Source: a virus
Reading direction: 5' to 3' (one strand)
Length of the DNA: 51,151 nt
IMG/VR virus record: IMGVR_UViG_3300043446_003475
Coordinates: 1-51,151 of that record
Part shown: in pieces, positions 32,985 to 41,118 of the stretch
How the letters are laid out: each line of letters starts with the position of its first letter
How positions within the stretch are numbered: the stretch's first letter is position 1
The notes under the pieces: generated by a model
The model's database searches: none
What the model was told of the DNA's origin: nothing
The model's input: the letters and a program-made list of their open reading frames with translations, nothing else
Made by a program: the position numbers and the translations under genes

Positions 32985-34256
32985 ATGAACAGACGAGACT
33001 TCATTTACAGTGGGCTTGTAGGTGGTTTAGGTTTAACCATGGGTGAATACTTCAAACTTCAAGCTCAATCCCCCCAAAATTTGTCTGCAAAGGCTCAATC
33101 GGTAATTCATATCTTTTTACCCGGCGGTGCTGCAGCCCAAGAAACCTGGGACCCCCATCCCAATGCTCCTATTGAGTATAGGGGTCCACTTGGAACGGTT
33201 AAAACTGCTATTCCTGGAGTACATTTTTCCGAGTATTTTAAACATACAGCCAAGATTGCAGACAAATTAACCGTTGTTCGCTCCATGACTCATGGTGAAG
33301 CTGCACACGAAAGAGGTACTATATCTATGTTTACAGGATACCGTCCTTCACCAGCTTTGGAGTATCCTTCGTTTGGTTCAGTTGTAGCTCATGAACTTAA
33401 AGATAGAAATAGTTTGCCGGCTTATGTTTGTGTGCCACAAAAACTTTCAGATCCAGCAGACACTGGATATCTCAGCAAAGCTTACGGACCTTTTAGTTTA
33501 GGATCTGATCCAGCATCTGAAAAATTCAAGGTAAGAGATTTAAATTTACCAGAAGGAATAGATACAGCTCGCTTTGAAAAAAGAAGAAGTATTCTAGATA
33601 CAGTAGATAGCCACTTTAAGTACATGGAAGCTAATGATAATGTAGCTGCTATGGATGAATTTTATCAAAAAGCTTATGCTATGATTTCTTCACCCCATGC
33701 TAGAGAAGCTTTTGATTTGCAAAAAGAATCCGATAAAATGAAAAATTCTTACGGCTTGAACCAAGCTGGTCAACGTTTACTCATGGCCCGCAGATTAGTA
33801 GAAGCCGGAGTACGATTTGTGTCCGTAACTTATGGAGGTTGGGATATGCATACTAATATCGCTGGCGGAATTAGTAAACAACTTCCATTTTTTGATCAAG
33901 CATATGCAGCTTTGATTACAGACTTAGAGCAAAGAGGAATGTTAGATTCTACTCTTGTAATGGTTAGCTCTGAGTTTGGCAGGACACCTAAGATTAACAA
34001 AGATGCAGGCCGCGATCACTGGCCCAGAGTGTTCTCTGTAGCATTTGCAGGTGGAGGATTTAAGAAAGGATTGATTTACGGTTCTTCAGATGCTACCGGA
34101 GCAGATGTAGAAGAGAATCCAGTTTCTGTAGAAAACCTTGCAGCAACTATGTATACCCAATTAGGCATAGATCCAGATAAACATTTGATGGCTCCTGGTG
34201 GGCGTCCCTCTGCTATAGTTAAAGACGGAAAGGTTATAACAGATCTTTTGGCTTAA
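32985..34256 (+). CDS. DUF1501 family protein with Tat-type signal (copy 1)
   Basis: DUF1501 proteins belong to the alkaline phosphatase/sulfatase-like fold, are abundant in Planctomycetota and Verrucomicrobiota, and have no settled activity. The 423-aa protein begins Met-Asn-Arg-Arg-Asp-Phe-Ile, a twin-arginine motif, followed by a Gly/Leu-rich hydrophobic stretch to about residue 27. Family motifs include Phe-Leu-Pro-Gly-Gly-Ala (about 43-48), Arg-Ser-Met-Thr-His-Gly (about 100-105) and Ser-Glu-Phe-Gly-Arg-Thr-Pro with Gly-Arg-Asp-His-Trp-Pro further on. It would be exported to the periplasm, unless the signal is inactive and the protein is packed in virions. It is full length and less AT-rich than its neighbours, suggesting acquisition from a bacterium. 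Confidence 0.88.
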   Translation: MNRRDFIYSGLVGGLGLTMGEYFKLQAQSPQNLSAKAQSVIHIFLPGGAAAQETWDPHPNAPIEYRGPLGTVKTAIPGVHFSEYFKHTAKIADKLTVVRSMTHGEAAHERGTISMFTGYRPSPALEYPSFGSVVAHELKDRNSLPAYVCVPQKLSDPADTGYLSKAYGPFSLGSDPASEKFKVRDLNLPEGIDTARFEKRRSILDTVDSHFKYMEANDNVAAMDEFYQKAYAMISSPHAREAFDLQKESDKMKNSYGLNQAGQRLLMARRLVEAGVRFVSVTYGGWDMHTNIAGGISKQLPFFDQAYAALITDLEQRGMLDSTLVMVSSEFGRTPKINKDAGRDHWPRVFSVAFAGGGFKKGLIYGSSDATGADVEENPVSVENLAATMYTQLGIDPDKHLMAPGGRPSAIVKDGKVITDLLA

Positions 34257-34269
34257 TTTAACTCAAATC

Positions 34270-34863
34270 ATGAATAGAATAACTATTATTCAAGACCTTA
34301 TAAATAAATACAAATATACTAGTTATTTAGAAATAGGAATATTTAACAAAGATTGCTTTAATGCTGTAAATTGTACTGAAAAAACTGGAGTAGATCCAGG
34401 AGTCAGCTCTTGTTCTTATAACCCACCAGATAAAGGATATCAACTAACCTCAGATGAGTTTTTTTCTTCTTTAAGTTCTGATGTTAAATATGATATTATT
34501 TTTATAGATGGCCTTCATACAGAAGAACAAGTAGATAGAGATTTGGCTAATTGTATTAAACATTTATCTGAAAACGGAACAATAGTTTTACACGATTGCA
34601 GCCCAGACACCGAAGCATTAGAAGATCCACATTGGTGTGGTACAGTGTGGAAAAGTGTGTACAAATTTCGCAAAAATCAAAAAGATTATGAAGGATTTGT
34701 AGTAAATGTTGATCACGGATGTGGAGTAATTCAAAAAAAGAAATCCACCTTTTCTTGTAATCTAGAAGACAGTGTTTTGTCGTATAGTTTTCTGAACAAT
34801 AATAGAAAAGAAGTATTAAACCTTAAAACACCTGAAGAGTTTGAAGCTTTGATCTTAGATTGA
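34270..34863 (+). CDS. Class I SAM-dependent methyltransferase (family 24 type)
   Basis: The 197-aa protein has Tyr-Leu-Glu-Ile-Gly-Ile-Phe (18-24) as SAM-binding motif I, Gly-Val-Asp-Pro-Gly (38-42) as the acidic strand-2 region, Asp-Ile-Ile-Phe-Ile-Asp-Gly-Leu-His (74-82) and Ile-Val-Leu-His-Asp-Cys-Ser (about 108-114). These are typical of Methyltransf_24 proteins, often found in glycan clusters. It lies between the two DUF1501 genes. The substrate is unknown. Confidence 0.78.
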   Translation: MNRITIIQDLINKYKYTSYLEIGIFNKDCFNAVNCTEKTGVDPGVSSCSYNPPDKGYQLTSDEFFSSLSSDVKYDIIFIDGLHTEEQVDRDLANCIKHLSENGTIVLHDCSPDTEALEDPHWCGTVWKSVYKFRKNQKDYEGFVVNVDHGCGVIQKKKSTFSCNLEDSVLSYSFLNNNRKEVLNLKTPEEFEALILD

Positions 34864-34864
34864 T

Positions 34865-35029
34865 TCAATGATTCCAGTGTCGAATAATTCCTGCCACAAT
34901 AAAAAAGTTTGTTATTACATAAACCAAAACAATAGCAGTTCTTATAATAGCAACTTTATCTGAAACACTGTCACTATTACTTGCCTTTTCACCTAAAGCT
35001 TTAGACCAAATGTACCAAAAATTCTTCAT
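34865..35029 (-). CDS. Small single-pass membrane protein (54 aa)
   Basis: An ATG at 35029 (minus strand) opens a 54-codon frame ending at TGA 34867-34865. It encodes an N-terminal soluble part (Met-Lys-Asn-Phe-Trp-Tyr-Ile-Trp-Ser-Lys-Ala-Leu-Gly-Glu-Lys), then about 20 hydrophobic residues (31-50) and a short Arg-His-Trp-Asn-His tail. I recall similar Trp-Ser/Ala-Lys-Ala-Leu-Gly-Glu-Lys small proteins in T4-like marine phages. It fills the only sizeable gap on the plus strand between two genes (34864-35069). The function is unknown; its membrane nature suggests a role at the host envelope. Confidence 0.6.
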   Translation of the reverse strand: MKNFWYIWSKALGEKASNSDSVSDKVAIIRTAIVLVYVITNFFIVAGIIRHWNH

Positions 35030-35051
35030 TGAATTATTATACAAATTTAAT

Positions 35052-35059
35052 TATAAATA
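35052..35059 (+). promoter_or_regulatory. Late promoter (TATAAATA) before the second DUF1501 gene
   Basis: Exact match to the T4 late-promoter consensus, ending ten bases before the ATG at 35070. T4 spacing would give a leader of about five bases. A gp55-like sigma factor in the window can read such sites. Confidence 0.6.
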
Positions 35060-35069
35060 ACAACATATT

Positions 35070-36434
35070 ATGAAAGATTGTGGATACCACCCCTCTGAAC
35101 CAACAACTCGAAGAGAATTTTTAACTAGCTTTGGAAGCGGTATAGGAGGATTAGCATTGGCCTCTCTGTATGGAATAAATCCCCATACAGCAGAAGCTAT
35201 TTCTCCTACCCTTCCCAAACAGTCTCATTTTCCAGTTAAAGCTAAGTCTATCATTCATCTATTTGCAGGTGGAGCACCTTCTAGTGTTGATACGTTTGAC
35301 TATAAACCAGAACTTCAGAAAAATAATGGCAAGAAAATGGAACACGGGGAACTACTAGCATCTCCATTTCAATTTAATAAAAGTGGTAAATCAGGAATAG
35401 AAATCTCAGAAGTGTGGTCTGAATTAAGCAAACATGCAGATCATATGGCAATTATTAATTCTATGTTTGCAGAAATTCCTGATCACGGCATTGCTGCTAA
35501 AGTAATGCACACGGGAAGTGCTCAATTGCCTAAACCTAGCTTAGGTAGTTGGATTGTGTATGGTCTGGGAACCGTAAATCAAAACATGCCTGGTTTTATT
35601 AGCTTAAATGGCTCCTCGGTATCGAGACAAAGTGCATTTTTACCAGGCATGTTCCAAGGCAGCAATGTAGATTATCGCCCAGGAGCCACGGCTGATCAAT
35701 TAATTAACAATATTAGAAGCCAATTTTCCGGCTTAGACCGTCAACGTCGTCAATTAGACTTTTCTAAGACCATAAACGAAATTCACATGCAAAATGTTCA
35801 GCGTGATGCTCAATTTGAGGCACGCATAGAAGCGTTTGAAACTGCATTTAAAATGCAAACAGAAGCAACAGATGTTTTTGATTTAACCAAAGAACCGGAA
35901 AACATTAAAGAAATGTACGGCGTCAATCCAAACGGAGCACGTTTGTTAATTGCTAGACGGTTAGTAGAGCGAGGAGTGCGCTTTGTTCAGGTAAACATTG
36001 GTGGTTATGATCACCACGAAAATATTAAAGAAGCAATGCCCAGGACTACTAAGACCCATGATCAAGCCATTGCGGCTCTTATTACAGATCTCAAGCAAAG
36101 AGGCTTGTTAGACTCTACGTTAATTGTTTGGGGTGGAGAATTTGGTCGTACGGTTACAGCAGGAGGTTCAGCAGGTGCTCCGGGAAGAGACCACAATGGC
36201 AAAGCATTTAGTGTCTGGATGGCTGGTGGTGGAGTTAAAGGTGGTCAAAGATATGGTGAAACAGATGAAACTGGTGGCAAGGCTGAAAAAGATAAGGTAC
36301 ATGTTCATGATTTACATGCTACCATTCTCCAATTAATGGGATTTGATCACACTAAGCTCACATATTCATACAACGGCAGACCCTTTCGCCTCACAGATGT
36401 TTATGGAAACGTAATTAAAGAAATTACAGGTTAA
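35070..36434 (+). CDS. DUF1501 family protein with Tat-type signal (copy 2)
   Basis: The 454-aa protein has an N-terminal Thr-Thr-Arg-Arg-Glu-Phe-Leu twin-arginine motif (residues 12-18) and a hydrophobic segment ending near an Ala-Glu-Ala site (about residue 43). Family motifs are His-Leu-Phe-Ala-Gly-Gly-Ala-Pro-Ser, Asp-Thr-Phe-Asp-Tyr-Lys-Pro (about 74-80), Trp-Gly-Gly-Glu-Phe-Gly-Arg-Thr and Gly-Arg-Asp-His-Asn-Gly (about 355-375). It resembles Planctomycetota proteins more than any T4-like phage product I know. It is clearly different from copy 1, so the two look like separate acquisitions or an old duplication. Confidence 0.9.
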   Translation: MKDCGYHPSEPTTRREFLTSFGSGIGGLALASLYGINPHTAEAISPTLPKQSHFPVKAKSIIHLFAGGAPSSVDTFDYKPELQKNNGKKMEHGELLASPFQFNKSGKSGIEISEVWSELSKHADHMAIINSMFAEIPDHGIAAKVMHTGSAQLPKPSLGSWIVYGLGTVNQNMPGFISLNGSSVSRQSAFLPGMFQGSNVDYRPGATADQLINNIRSQFSGLDRQRRQLDFSKTINEIHMQNVQRDAQFEARIEAFETAFKMQTEATDVFDLTKEPENIKEMYGVNPNGARLLIARRLVERGVRFVQVNIGGYDHHENIKEAMPRTTKTHDQAIAALITDLKQRGLLDSTLIVWGGEFGRTVTAGGSAGAPGRDHNGKAFSVWMAGGGVKGGQRYGETDETGGKAEKDKVHVHDLHATILQLMGFDHTKLTYSYNGRPFRLTDVYGNVIKEITG

Positions 36435-36435
36435 T

Positions 36436-36918
36436 TTATACAAATATTTCAGTTAAAAAATTTAACCATTTTTCATAATGGTGAGCCAAATCTTCTAAAT
36501 TATTTGTTTCAAACAATCTTTTGGAATATTGTTTGTAAAAATCTGGATGTGGACCCCCCTTTTTCCACCTTTTTTCCATAGCTGGGTAGAAAAAAGCTAA
36601 AGACACAAAGGTTTTCTCTGCTAGTTCTAAACCCCTATCATCTAAAATATAAGGTAGAGGATTGGGTTCTACTATTCTTCGATGAATTATTACAGCTACA
36701 TTTTGAGATTCATGTAGGTTAGAGGCAAATTTGGCAGTGGCACATATTAACATTAATATGTCTAAAGGTTTTTGAGACAAAAATTCTGATTGTTTTTCTA
36801 AAATTTTATTCCCAAATGCTTCATAGAAAGATTCTCTAGCATTAGGATCTTCTTTGTATAGATCTCTTATTAAAGATACAGCCTTAGGTGTATATAATTG
36901 CTCTATTAGACTTTTCAT
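36436..36918 (-). CDS. Hypothetical phage protein (160 aa), minus strand within the plus block
   Basis: Unrecognised, mostly helical, with Cys-Ala-Thr-Ala-Lys-Phe near residue 54 and Arg-Gly-Leu-Glu-Leu-Ala-Glu-Lys plus an aromatic Phe-Phe-Tyr-Pro-Ala-Met motif in the second half. It converges on the second DUF1501 gene with a one-base gap and diverges from the next plus-strand gene across 23 bases. No signal peptide. Confidence 0.6.
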   Translation of the reverse strand: MKSLIEQLYTPKAVSLIRDLYKEDPNARESFYEAFGNKILEKQSEFLSQKPLDILMLICATAKFASNLHESQNVAVIIHRRIVEPNPLPYILDDRGLELAEKTFVSLAFFYPAMEKRWKKGGPHPDFYKQYSKRLFETNNLEDLAHHYEKWLNFLTEIFV

Positions 36919-36921
36919 ACA

Positions 36922-36929
36922 CGTAAATA
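36922..36929 (+). promoter_or_regulatory. Late-promoter-like element (CGTAAATA)
   Basis: Six of eight bases match TATAAATA, 12 bases before the ATG at 36942. The longer GTAAATATA (36923-36931) occurs at the same distance before the minus-strand gene starting at 41098. Confidence 0.35.
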
Positions 36930-36941
36930 TAATTACTCAGT

Positions 36942-37676
36942 ATGAAACCCTCTTCTTTTAATTCTATTTTAGAAAAATATAACAAAATTTACAGCAAAGA
37001 ATTTCCGTATACAACAAAATTTGATACAGTTTTGTCAGATTTCTTATTAGAACAAGAGGCTCCTCAGGTTCCAGCTCCGGCACCTTCTGGACCACCCCAG
37101 CAGTCTTTAGAGCCAAATCTAGCTCCTCCTCCTCCTCCTTCTCCAACTCCAGATTCTTCATCCAGTGCGAATAAAAAAACAGAATTACCAAAAGAAGATT
37201 TAATAACTAATGTTAAATTAATAAAAATATCTGTAGCTTGTCTTTACACAGATATAGATAGTATTTTAGAAAAATATCCCGAAGCTCGGAAAATGCGTAA
37301 CCGATTACAAATGTTGAATCCAAATTCTTCTTCTGATAATGCAGAAATATTAAAGCTCATATATGCCCTCATAAGAAAGAGTAACCCACCCAAAAACATT
37401 AAGGATGAAGAAGAATTTACTACAGACGAAATCAAAGATTACGGAAGTGTAGCATTATTAAATTTGGCCTACAAAGCAATATTGACTCCAAAAAAAGATT
37501 TAGATACTACAGTTTCTGATATGATAGCTGATGTCACAACAGATTATAAAAAAATCGAAACTCTTTTACAAAGTGGTGCTGCAGATTTAATGGAAATAGA
37601 AAAAATGTCTGAAGATATTACTAATAAAATTCAGGAAATAGTTTCTCAAACAGAGTTGACAGATGCCTCTTTATAG
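36942..37676 (+). CDS. Hypothetical protein with Pro/Ala-rich linker (244 aa)
   Basis: Unrecognised. Residues 1-40 form a predicted amphipathic region ending Phe-Leu-Leu-Glu-Gln-Glu-Ala-Pro, followed by a Pro/Ala/Ser-rich linker (about 41-75) and a helical C-terminal part (about 85-244). The layout (short N-terminal helix, acidic-Ala cleavage-like site, Pro-rich linker) resembles capsid-targeted phage proteins, but this is speculation. A late-promoter-like element precedes it. Confidence 0.55.
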   Translation: MKPSSFNSILEKYNKIYSKEFPYTTKFDTVLSDFLLEQEAPQVPAPAPSGPPQQSLEPNLAPPPPPSPTPDSSSSANKKTELPKEDLITNVKLIKISVACLYTDIDSILEKYPEARKMRNRLQMLNPNSSSDNAEILKLIYALIRKSNPPKNIKDEEEFTTDEIKDYGSVALLNLAYKAILTPKKDLDTTVSDMIADVTTDYKKIETLLQSGAADLMEIEKMSEDITNKIQEIVSQTELTDASL

Positions 37677-37689
37677 GTAAAATCCTTAA

Positions 37690-37956
37690 ATGGAAAAAGA
37701 ATACACGATTAAATTATCTAAAAAAGATATACAAGTTATTTTAGAAGGATTATTATTTTCTTCTAGTGAAGATGTTTGTTTACACTCCTACAAGGAAGAT
37801 ATAGACTATATTAGTAATTTGGCTATAAAATTAAGACAACAATTTCAAAATGTGCCAGTTACAAATGCCTATACCATATCAAATGACAATTTGTGGTCTA
37901 CAAGTAATTTATCTAAAAAATATACCGAGTATTTTCCAGAATTGCTATTAAATTAA
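37690..37956 (+). CDS. Small hypothetical protein (88 aa)
   Basis: Unrecognised. Two predicted helices with Leu-Ser-Lys-Lys-Asp-Ile-Gln-Val-Ile-Leu-Glu-Gly-Leu-Leu (9-22), then a polar C-terminus. It lies 13 bases after the previous gene and four before the kinase gene, so it is in the same operon. Confidence 0.55.
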   Translation: MEKEYTIKLSKKDIQVILEGLLFSSSEDVCLHSYKEDIDYISNLAIKLRQQFQNVPVTNAYTISNDNLWSTSNLSKKYTEYFPELLLN

Positions 37957-37960
37957 TATT

Positions 37961-38599
37961 ATGAAAATAGCAGTTGTAGGTACACAGTGTATTGGTAAGA
38001 GCACATATGTAAAAGACTTTCTCCAGAAATGGAGCATGTATTCTACTCCAGAAAAGACTTATAGAGACTTAATTAAAGAAAAAAATATTCCTATTAATCG
38101 ATTAGGATCAGAAGAATCACAACAAATTATTTTAGACTTTTTAGTAGATCAAGCCACACAATATTCAAAATCAGATAATATTATTTTTGATAGATGTGTA
38201 TTAGACAATTTAGTGTATTCTTCTTGGCTTCATCTTCACGATAAAGTGTCTGAAAAATTTTTAGATAACTGTCGTTTAATTGTTAAAGAATCTTTAAAAC
38301 TTTTTGATATCATTTTCTTTTTACCAATCACTAAAGCCTCTCCGGTTAATCTAGTAGAAGATGGTGTAAGAGATACGGATCCTATTTACAGAGAAGAAAT
38401 AGACAACATTTTTAAAGCCTTTATGCAATCTTATGTTCACGGAGATGGTAGAATCTTTCCTAAAGTAGATTCACCTGCTTTTATAGAGATTTTTGGAACA
38501 CCAGAACAACGTATAGCTTTAACAAATTTATATATTACAGATTTAGGACACGCTTATGGAGAGAAAGAAAGTTTACTTTCTGACATATGGACTCCATAA
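37961..38599 (+). CDS. P-loop nucleotide/nucleoside kinase-like ATPase (AAA_28 type)
   Basis: The 212-aa protein has a Walker A loop Gly-Thr-Gln-Cys-Ile-Gly-Lys-Ser-Thr (7-15), Ile-Phe-Asp-Arg-Cys-Val-Leu-Asp-Asn (about 73-81) in the substrate/Walker B position, and Arg-Asp-Thr-Asp-Pro-Ile-Tyr-Arg (about 135-142) resembling the lid Arg region of NadR- and deoxynucleoside-kinase-like proteins. It probably phosphorylates a nucleoside or related metabolite; the substrate is not clear. It lies upstream of the primase region with no overlap. Confidence 0.7.
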   Translation: MKIAVVGTQCIGKSTYVKDFLQKWSMYSTPEKTYRDLIKEKNIPINRLGSEESQQIILDFLVDQATQYSKSDNIIFDRCVLDNLVYSSWLHLHDKVSEKFLDNCRLIVKESLKLFDIIFFLPITKASPVNLVEDGVRDTDPIYREEIDNIFKAFMQSYVHGDGRIFPKVDSPAFIEIFGTPEQRIALTNLYITDLGHAYGEKESLLSDIWTP

Positions 38600-38602
38600 A
38601 TA
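38595..38602 (+). promoter_or_regulatory. Late-promoter-like element (CATAAATA)
   Basis: Seven of eight bases match TATAAATA; it ends six bases before the ATG at 38609 and overlaps the stop of the kinase gene. The predicted transcript would begin at about the start codon. Confidence 0.45.
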
Positions 38603-38608
38603 AAATAT

Positions 38609-39556
38609 ATGAGTTTATTTGACAATATTTGCGAAAGTACTTTAGAAGAAATGGCTGCTCCTAAACGAGGTGGAGTAGGTATTCCCGGTGAAGTTTTAAA
38701 ATCTCCAGCATTTGCTAGTAAAGAAAAGTTTGGTGGACAAGCTGGAAAATATACAGGAGCACAAATGCTTCAATATCTAGGAGAATTTTTAAAAGACAGA
38801 GCCAATTCTGAAATAGATTATCAGGAATTAAAAGATTCTATTAGAACTTTTCTTAGAAATAGAGGATTTGGAGGTACTGCAGCAGAATATTGGACTAGAA
38901 CCCTTAGCCAGACTATCTTTGATTTCGGATTTAAACCAGAAAAACCTTCAGAAGTAAATGATGGTCAAGGTGAACCAGAAGAATTTGAAGATTCAGAAGT
39001 TCCAGAAATTACAGATTCACCAGAATCTAGTACAGAAGAAGCTCCAGAAGCCTCCGAAGAGCCAGAATCAAAAGAATCAGAACCAGAACCAAAGGCTTCC
39101 GGAGAATTTTCTGATACAGAAGGAGCCGAATTAGACCTTACTGATTTGCAGCAAACTTTATTAGATCTTATTGAAGCAGAAGGTCCATTAGAAAACAATG
39201 AATTAGTGTCTAAAATAGATAGATCTTTAATCCCCTCTCAGCATTCTGAATCTGATGCTTCTATTAAATCTTATTTAAGAAGTATCGCAGCAGAATTGGG
39301 CAGAAAAGGATTAGTTAAGAGAACAGATGAAGGGTGGATAGCAGTTCCACGTTCTGCCTCTGGTTCTACTTTAGATGAATTAGGTGATGAAGAGGATGCA
39401 GCAGCAGATTTAGACCGTGCTCAACAAGCTGAATTATCAAGGTTACAAAGAATGTCTATGGGTGGTATGACAGCTAGATCTCCTTTAGAAGATAGTGTAG
39501 ATTTTAAAAACATTTATTCAAATATTTTTAAATCTAAGAGCTTGATTCAAGAATAA
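38609..39556 (+). CDS. Acidic protein with C-terminal winged-helix-like domain (315 aa)
   Basis: The N-terminus (1-110) is basic and structured, with Gly/Lys-rich stretches. Residues about 115-170 are very acidic (Glu/Ser/Pro repeats) and look disordered. Residues about 172-248 have a winged-helix pattern (helix with Leu-Leu-Asp-Leu-Ile-Glu-Ala, then Asn-Glu-Leu-Val-Ser, then Gly-Leu-Val-Lys-Arg-Thr-Asp-Glu-Gly-Trp as the wing). DNA binding is plausible. It is not a known T4 protein. It could be a capsid-packaged DNA-binding or regulatory protein; this is inference. Confidence 0.6.
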   Translation: MSLFDNICESTLEEMAAPKRGGVGIPGEVLKSPAFASKEKFGGQAGKYTGAQMLQYLGEFLKDRANSEIDYQELKDSIRTFLRNRGFGGTAAEYWTRTLSQTIFDFGFKPEKPSEVNDGQGEPEEFEDSEVPEITDSPESSTEEAPEASEEPESKESEPEPKASGEFSDTEGAELDLTDLQQTLLDLIEAEGPLENNELVSKIDRSLIPSQHSESDASIKSYLRSIAAELGRKGLVKRTDEGWIAVPRSASGSTLDELGDEEDAAADLDRAQQAELSRLQRMSMGGMTARSPLEDSVDFKNIYSNIFKSKSLIQE

Positions 39557-39576
39557 AATTACTATATACTGCTTTT

Positions 39577-40542
39577 ATGAGGCAGTTACCAGGTCAGTAT
39601 GTATTAAGCAAATTTTATACATATGCCGGAGAACCGGTTTTTCGTAAATTTGACGGTACATATAATGCTTCTTGCAACATTTGCAGAGAAGGTAGAAGTT
39701 GGTTGAAAAAGAAAAGACTCTTTTTTTATCCATCTACTAATACTTTTTATTGTTTTAATTGTTCTAAATCATGGAATGCTTTGAGTTGGATTCAAGCTTC
39801 CAGTGGTTTAACTAGACAAGAAATAGAATTAGAGATTCAAAACAAGGAGAGTGGTTTTGATCTGTCTAGACAAATGAATTCTTTTGGCAAGAATAACAAA
39901 AAAGAGAAGCCGCTCCTTCCTTACGATTCAATAAATCTTCTAGATAATCAACAATATCAGCATTACAAGAATAACCCTTATTACATCCAAGCTTTAGATT
40001 ATCTAAAAGAAAGAAAATTAGACACAGCAATTAATAGAAGTTCTTCTTATTATATTAGTTTAACAGATCACTTTCATAAAAACCGTTTATGTATACCTTA
40101 TTTGAGCAGAGATCGTAAAATTTTATTCTATCAAACCAGAGCATTAGATGGTTCAGAACCTCGTTATCTTAATAAAATTGGATATGACAAGACTTGTTTT
40201 GGTTTAGAAAGAATAGATACCAATTTAGATTATATTTTTATATTTGAAGGCCCGATAGACGCGATGTTTGTAAAAAACGGTGTATGCTTAGCTGGACTAA
40301 CTATGAATGATACTCAGAAAAAACAATTATCAGAGTTCACCTTTCATGAAAAGATATGGGTTTTAGACAATCCACAGAAAGATCAAGCTTCTAAAGATAA
40401 AATTTTAGAGTTAATACAGGCAAAACAAAAGGTATTCCGTTGGCCGACTAACAGTCCATATAAAGATTTCAATGAATGGGCTGTTAAAGAAGGAACAAAC
40501 GAAATACCTTATGATTTTATATTAAAATCTTTATATGTTTAG
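39577..40542 (+). CDS. 61: DNA primase (T4 gp61-like, zinc + TOPRIM)
   Basis: Makes RNA primers for the lagging strand together with the gp41 helicase. The 321-aa protein has an N-terminal zinc-binding site Cys33-x2-Cys36 ... Cys59-x2-Cys62 and a TOPRIM domain with Phe-Glu-Gly-Pro-Ile-Asp-Ala-Met (about 220-227) and Val-Leu-Asp-Asn (about 263-266). T4 gp61 is 342 aa. It converges on the minus-strand gene at 40544. It is separated from gp41 by over 30 kb, unlike T4, where 41 and 61 are close. Confidence 0.85.
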   Translation: MRQLPGQYVLSKFYTYAGEPVFRKFDGTYNASCNICREGRSWLKKKRLFFYPSTNTFYCFNCSKSWNALSWIQASSGLTRQEIELEIQNKESGFDLSRQMNSFGKNNKKEKPLLPYDSINLLDNQQYQHYKNNPYYIQALDYLKERKLDTAINRSSSYYISLTDHFHKNRLCIPYLSRDRKILFYQTRALDGSEPRYLNKIGYDKTCFGLERIDTNLDYIFIFEGPIDAMFVKNGVCLAGLTMNDTQKKQLSEFTFHEKIWVLDNPQKDQASKDKILELIQAKQKVFRWPTNSPYKDFNEWAVKEGTNEIPYDFILKSLYV

Positions 40543-40543
40543 A

Positions 40544-41098
40544 CTATCCAGCAGCACCAGTAGCCACTAAAGCTTCTGTATCTCTTTGTTTCTTGGGAGC
40601 CAAATTAATAAATCCATCTAAAGTTTGCTTCAATTTAGCAATTTCTCCAGCTACACGAGTAATACCATCAGAAGTTTTTCTTGTAATACCTTTAACTAAA
40701 GAACCGGGTCTGTCAAAGTCTGCTAACAGTTTATGTAAAGATTGAGATTTAGGGTCATTTAAGAAATGGACAAACTGATCTAGCTTAGTTGACCATTCTT
40801 GAACAGAAGAAATAGCATCTGCCAGTGCTTGTGGGTCTACACCTTGAATATCAAACTCACCTTCTGGAGTACTCGGCTCCATAGCCCCTTCAAAATCCTC
40901 TTTATTTTTTTCTGGTGTAAAATCTTCCGGTGCTTGAGGGGGTAATTCATCTGCCTCTTTTACCAAACATTTAAGAAAACTTTTAATAAAAGGTGTTGAA
41001 GCCTCTTCTTGAACATTACTTTGCATGTTTTTCAGTAAACGAGACACCTCATTTAATGAATCAATATTTTTTTTAGATGATTTAGCTAGAGTTTTCAT
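40544..41098 (-). CDS. Hypothetical protein (184 aa), likely virion-associated or regulatory
   Basis: Unrecognised. A basic N-terminal helix (1-35) with Leu-Val-Lys-Glu-Ala-Asp near 50-55, an acidic Pro-rich stretch (about 57-85), then helices with Trp-Ser-Thr-Lys-Leu-Asp-Gln-Phe. Its pattern resembles the genes at 36942 and 38609 (N-terminal helix, acidic/Pro linker, C-terminal domain). It diverges from queC across 22 bases and carries a late-promoter-like element. Confidence 0.55.
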   Translation of the reverse strand: MKTLAKSSKKNIDSLNEVSRLLKNMQSNVQEEASTPFIKSFLKCLVKEADELPPQAPEDFTPEKNKEDFEGAMEPSTPEGEFDIQGVDPQALADAISSVQEWSTKLDQFVHFLNDPKSQSLHKLLADFDRPGSLVKGITRKTSDGITRVAGEIAKLKQTLDGFINLAPKKQRDTEALVATGAAG

Positions 41099-41110
41099 TA
41101 GAATATACTA

Positions 41111-41118
41111 TATTTACC
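41111..41118 (-). promoter_or_regulatory. Late-promoter-like element (GGTAAATA) before the minus-strand gene
   Basis: On the minus strand, GGTAAATA followed by TA (GTAAATATA) lies 12 bases before the ATG at 41098, the same distance as the matching element before 36942. It sits inside the 22-base gap to queC. Confidence 0.35.
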
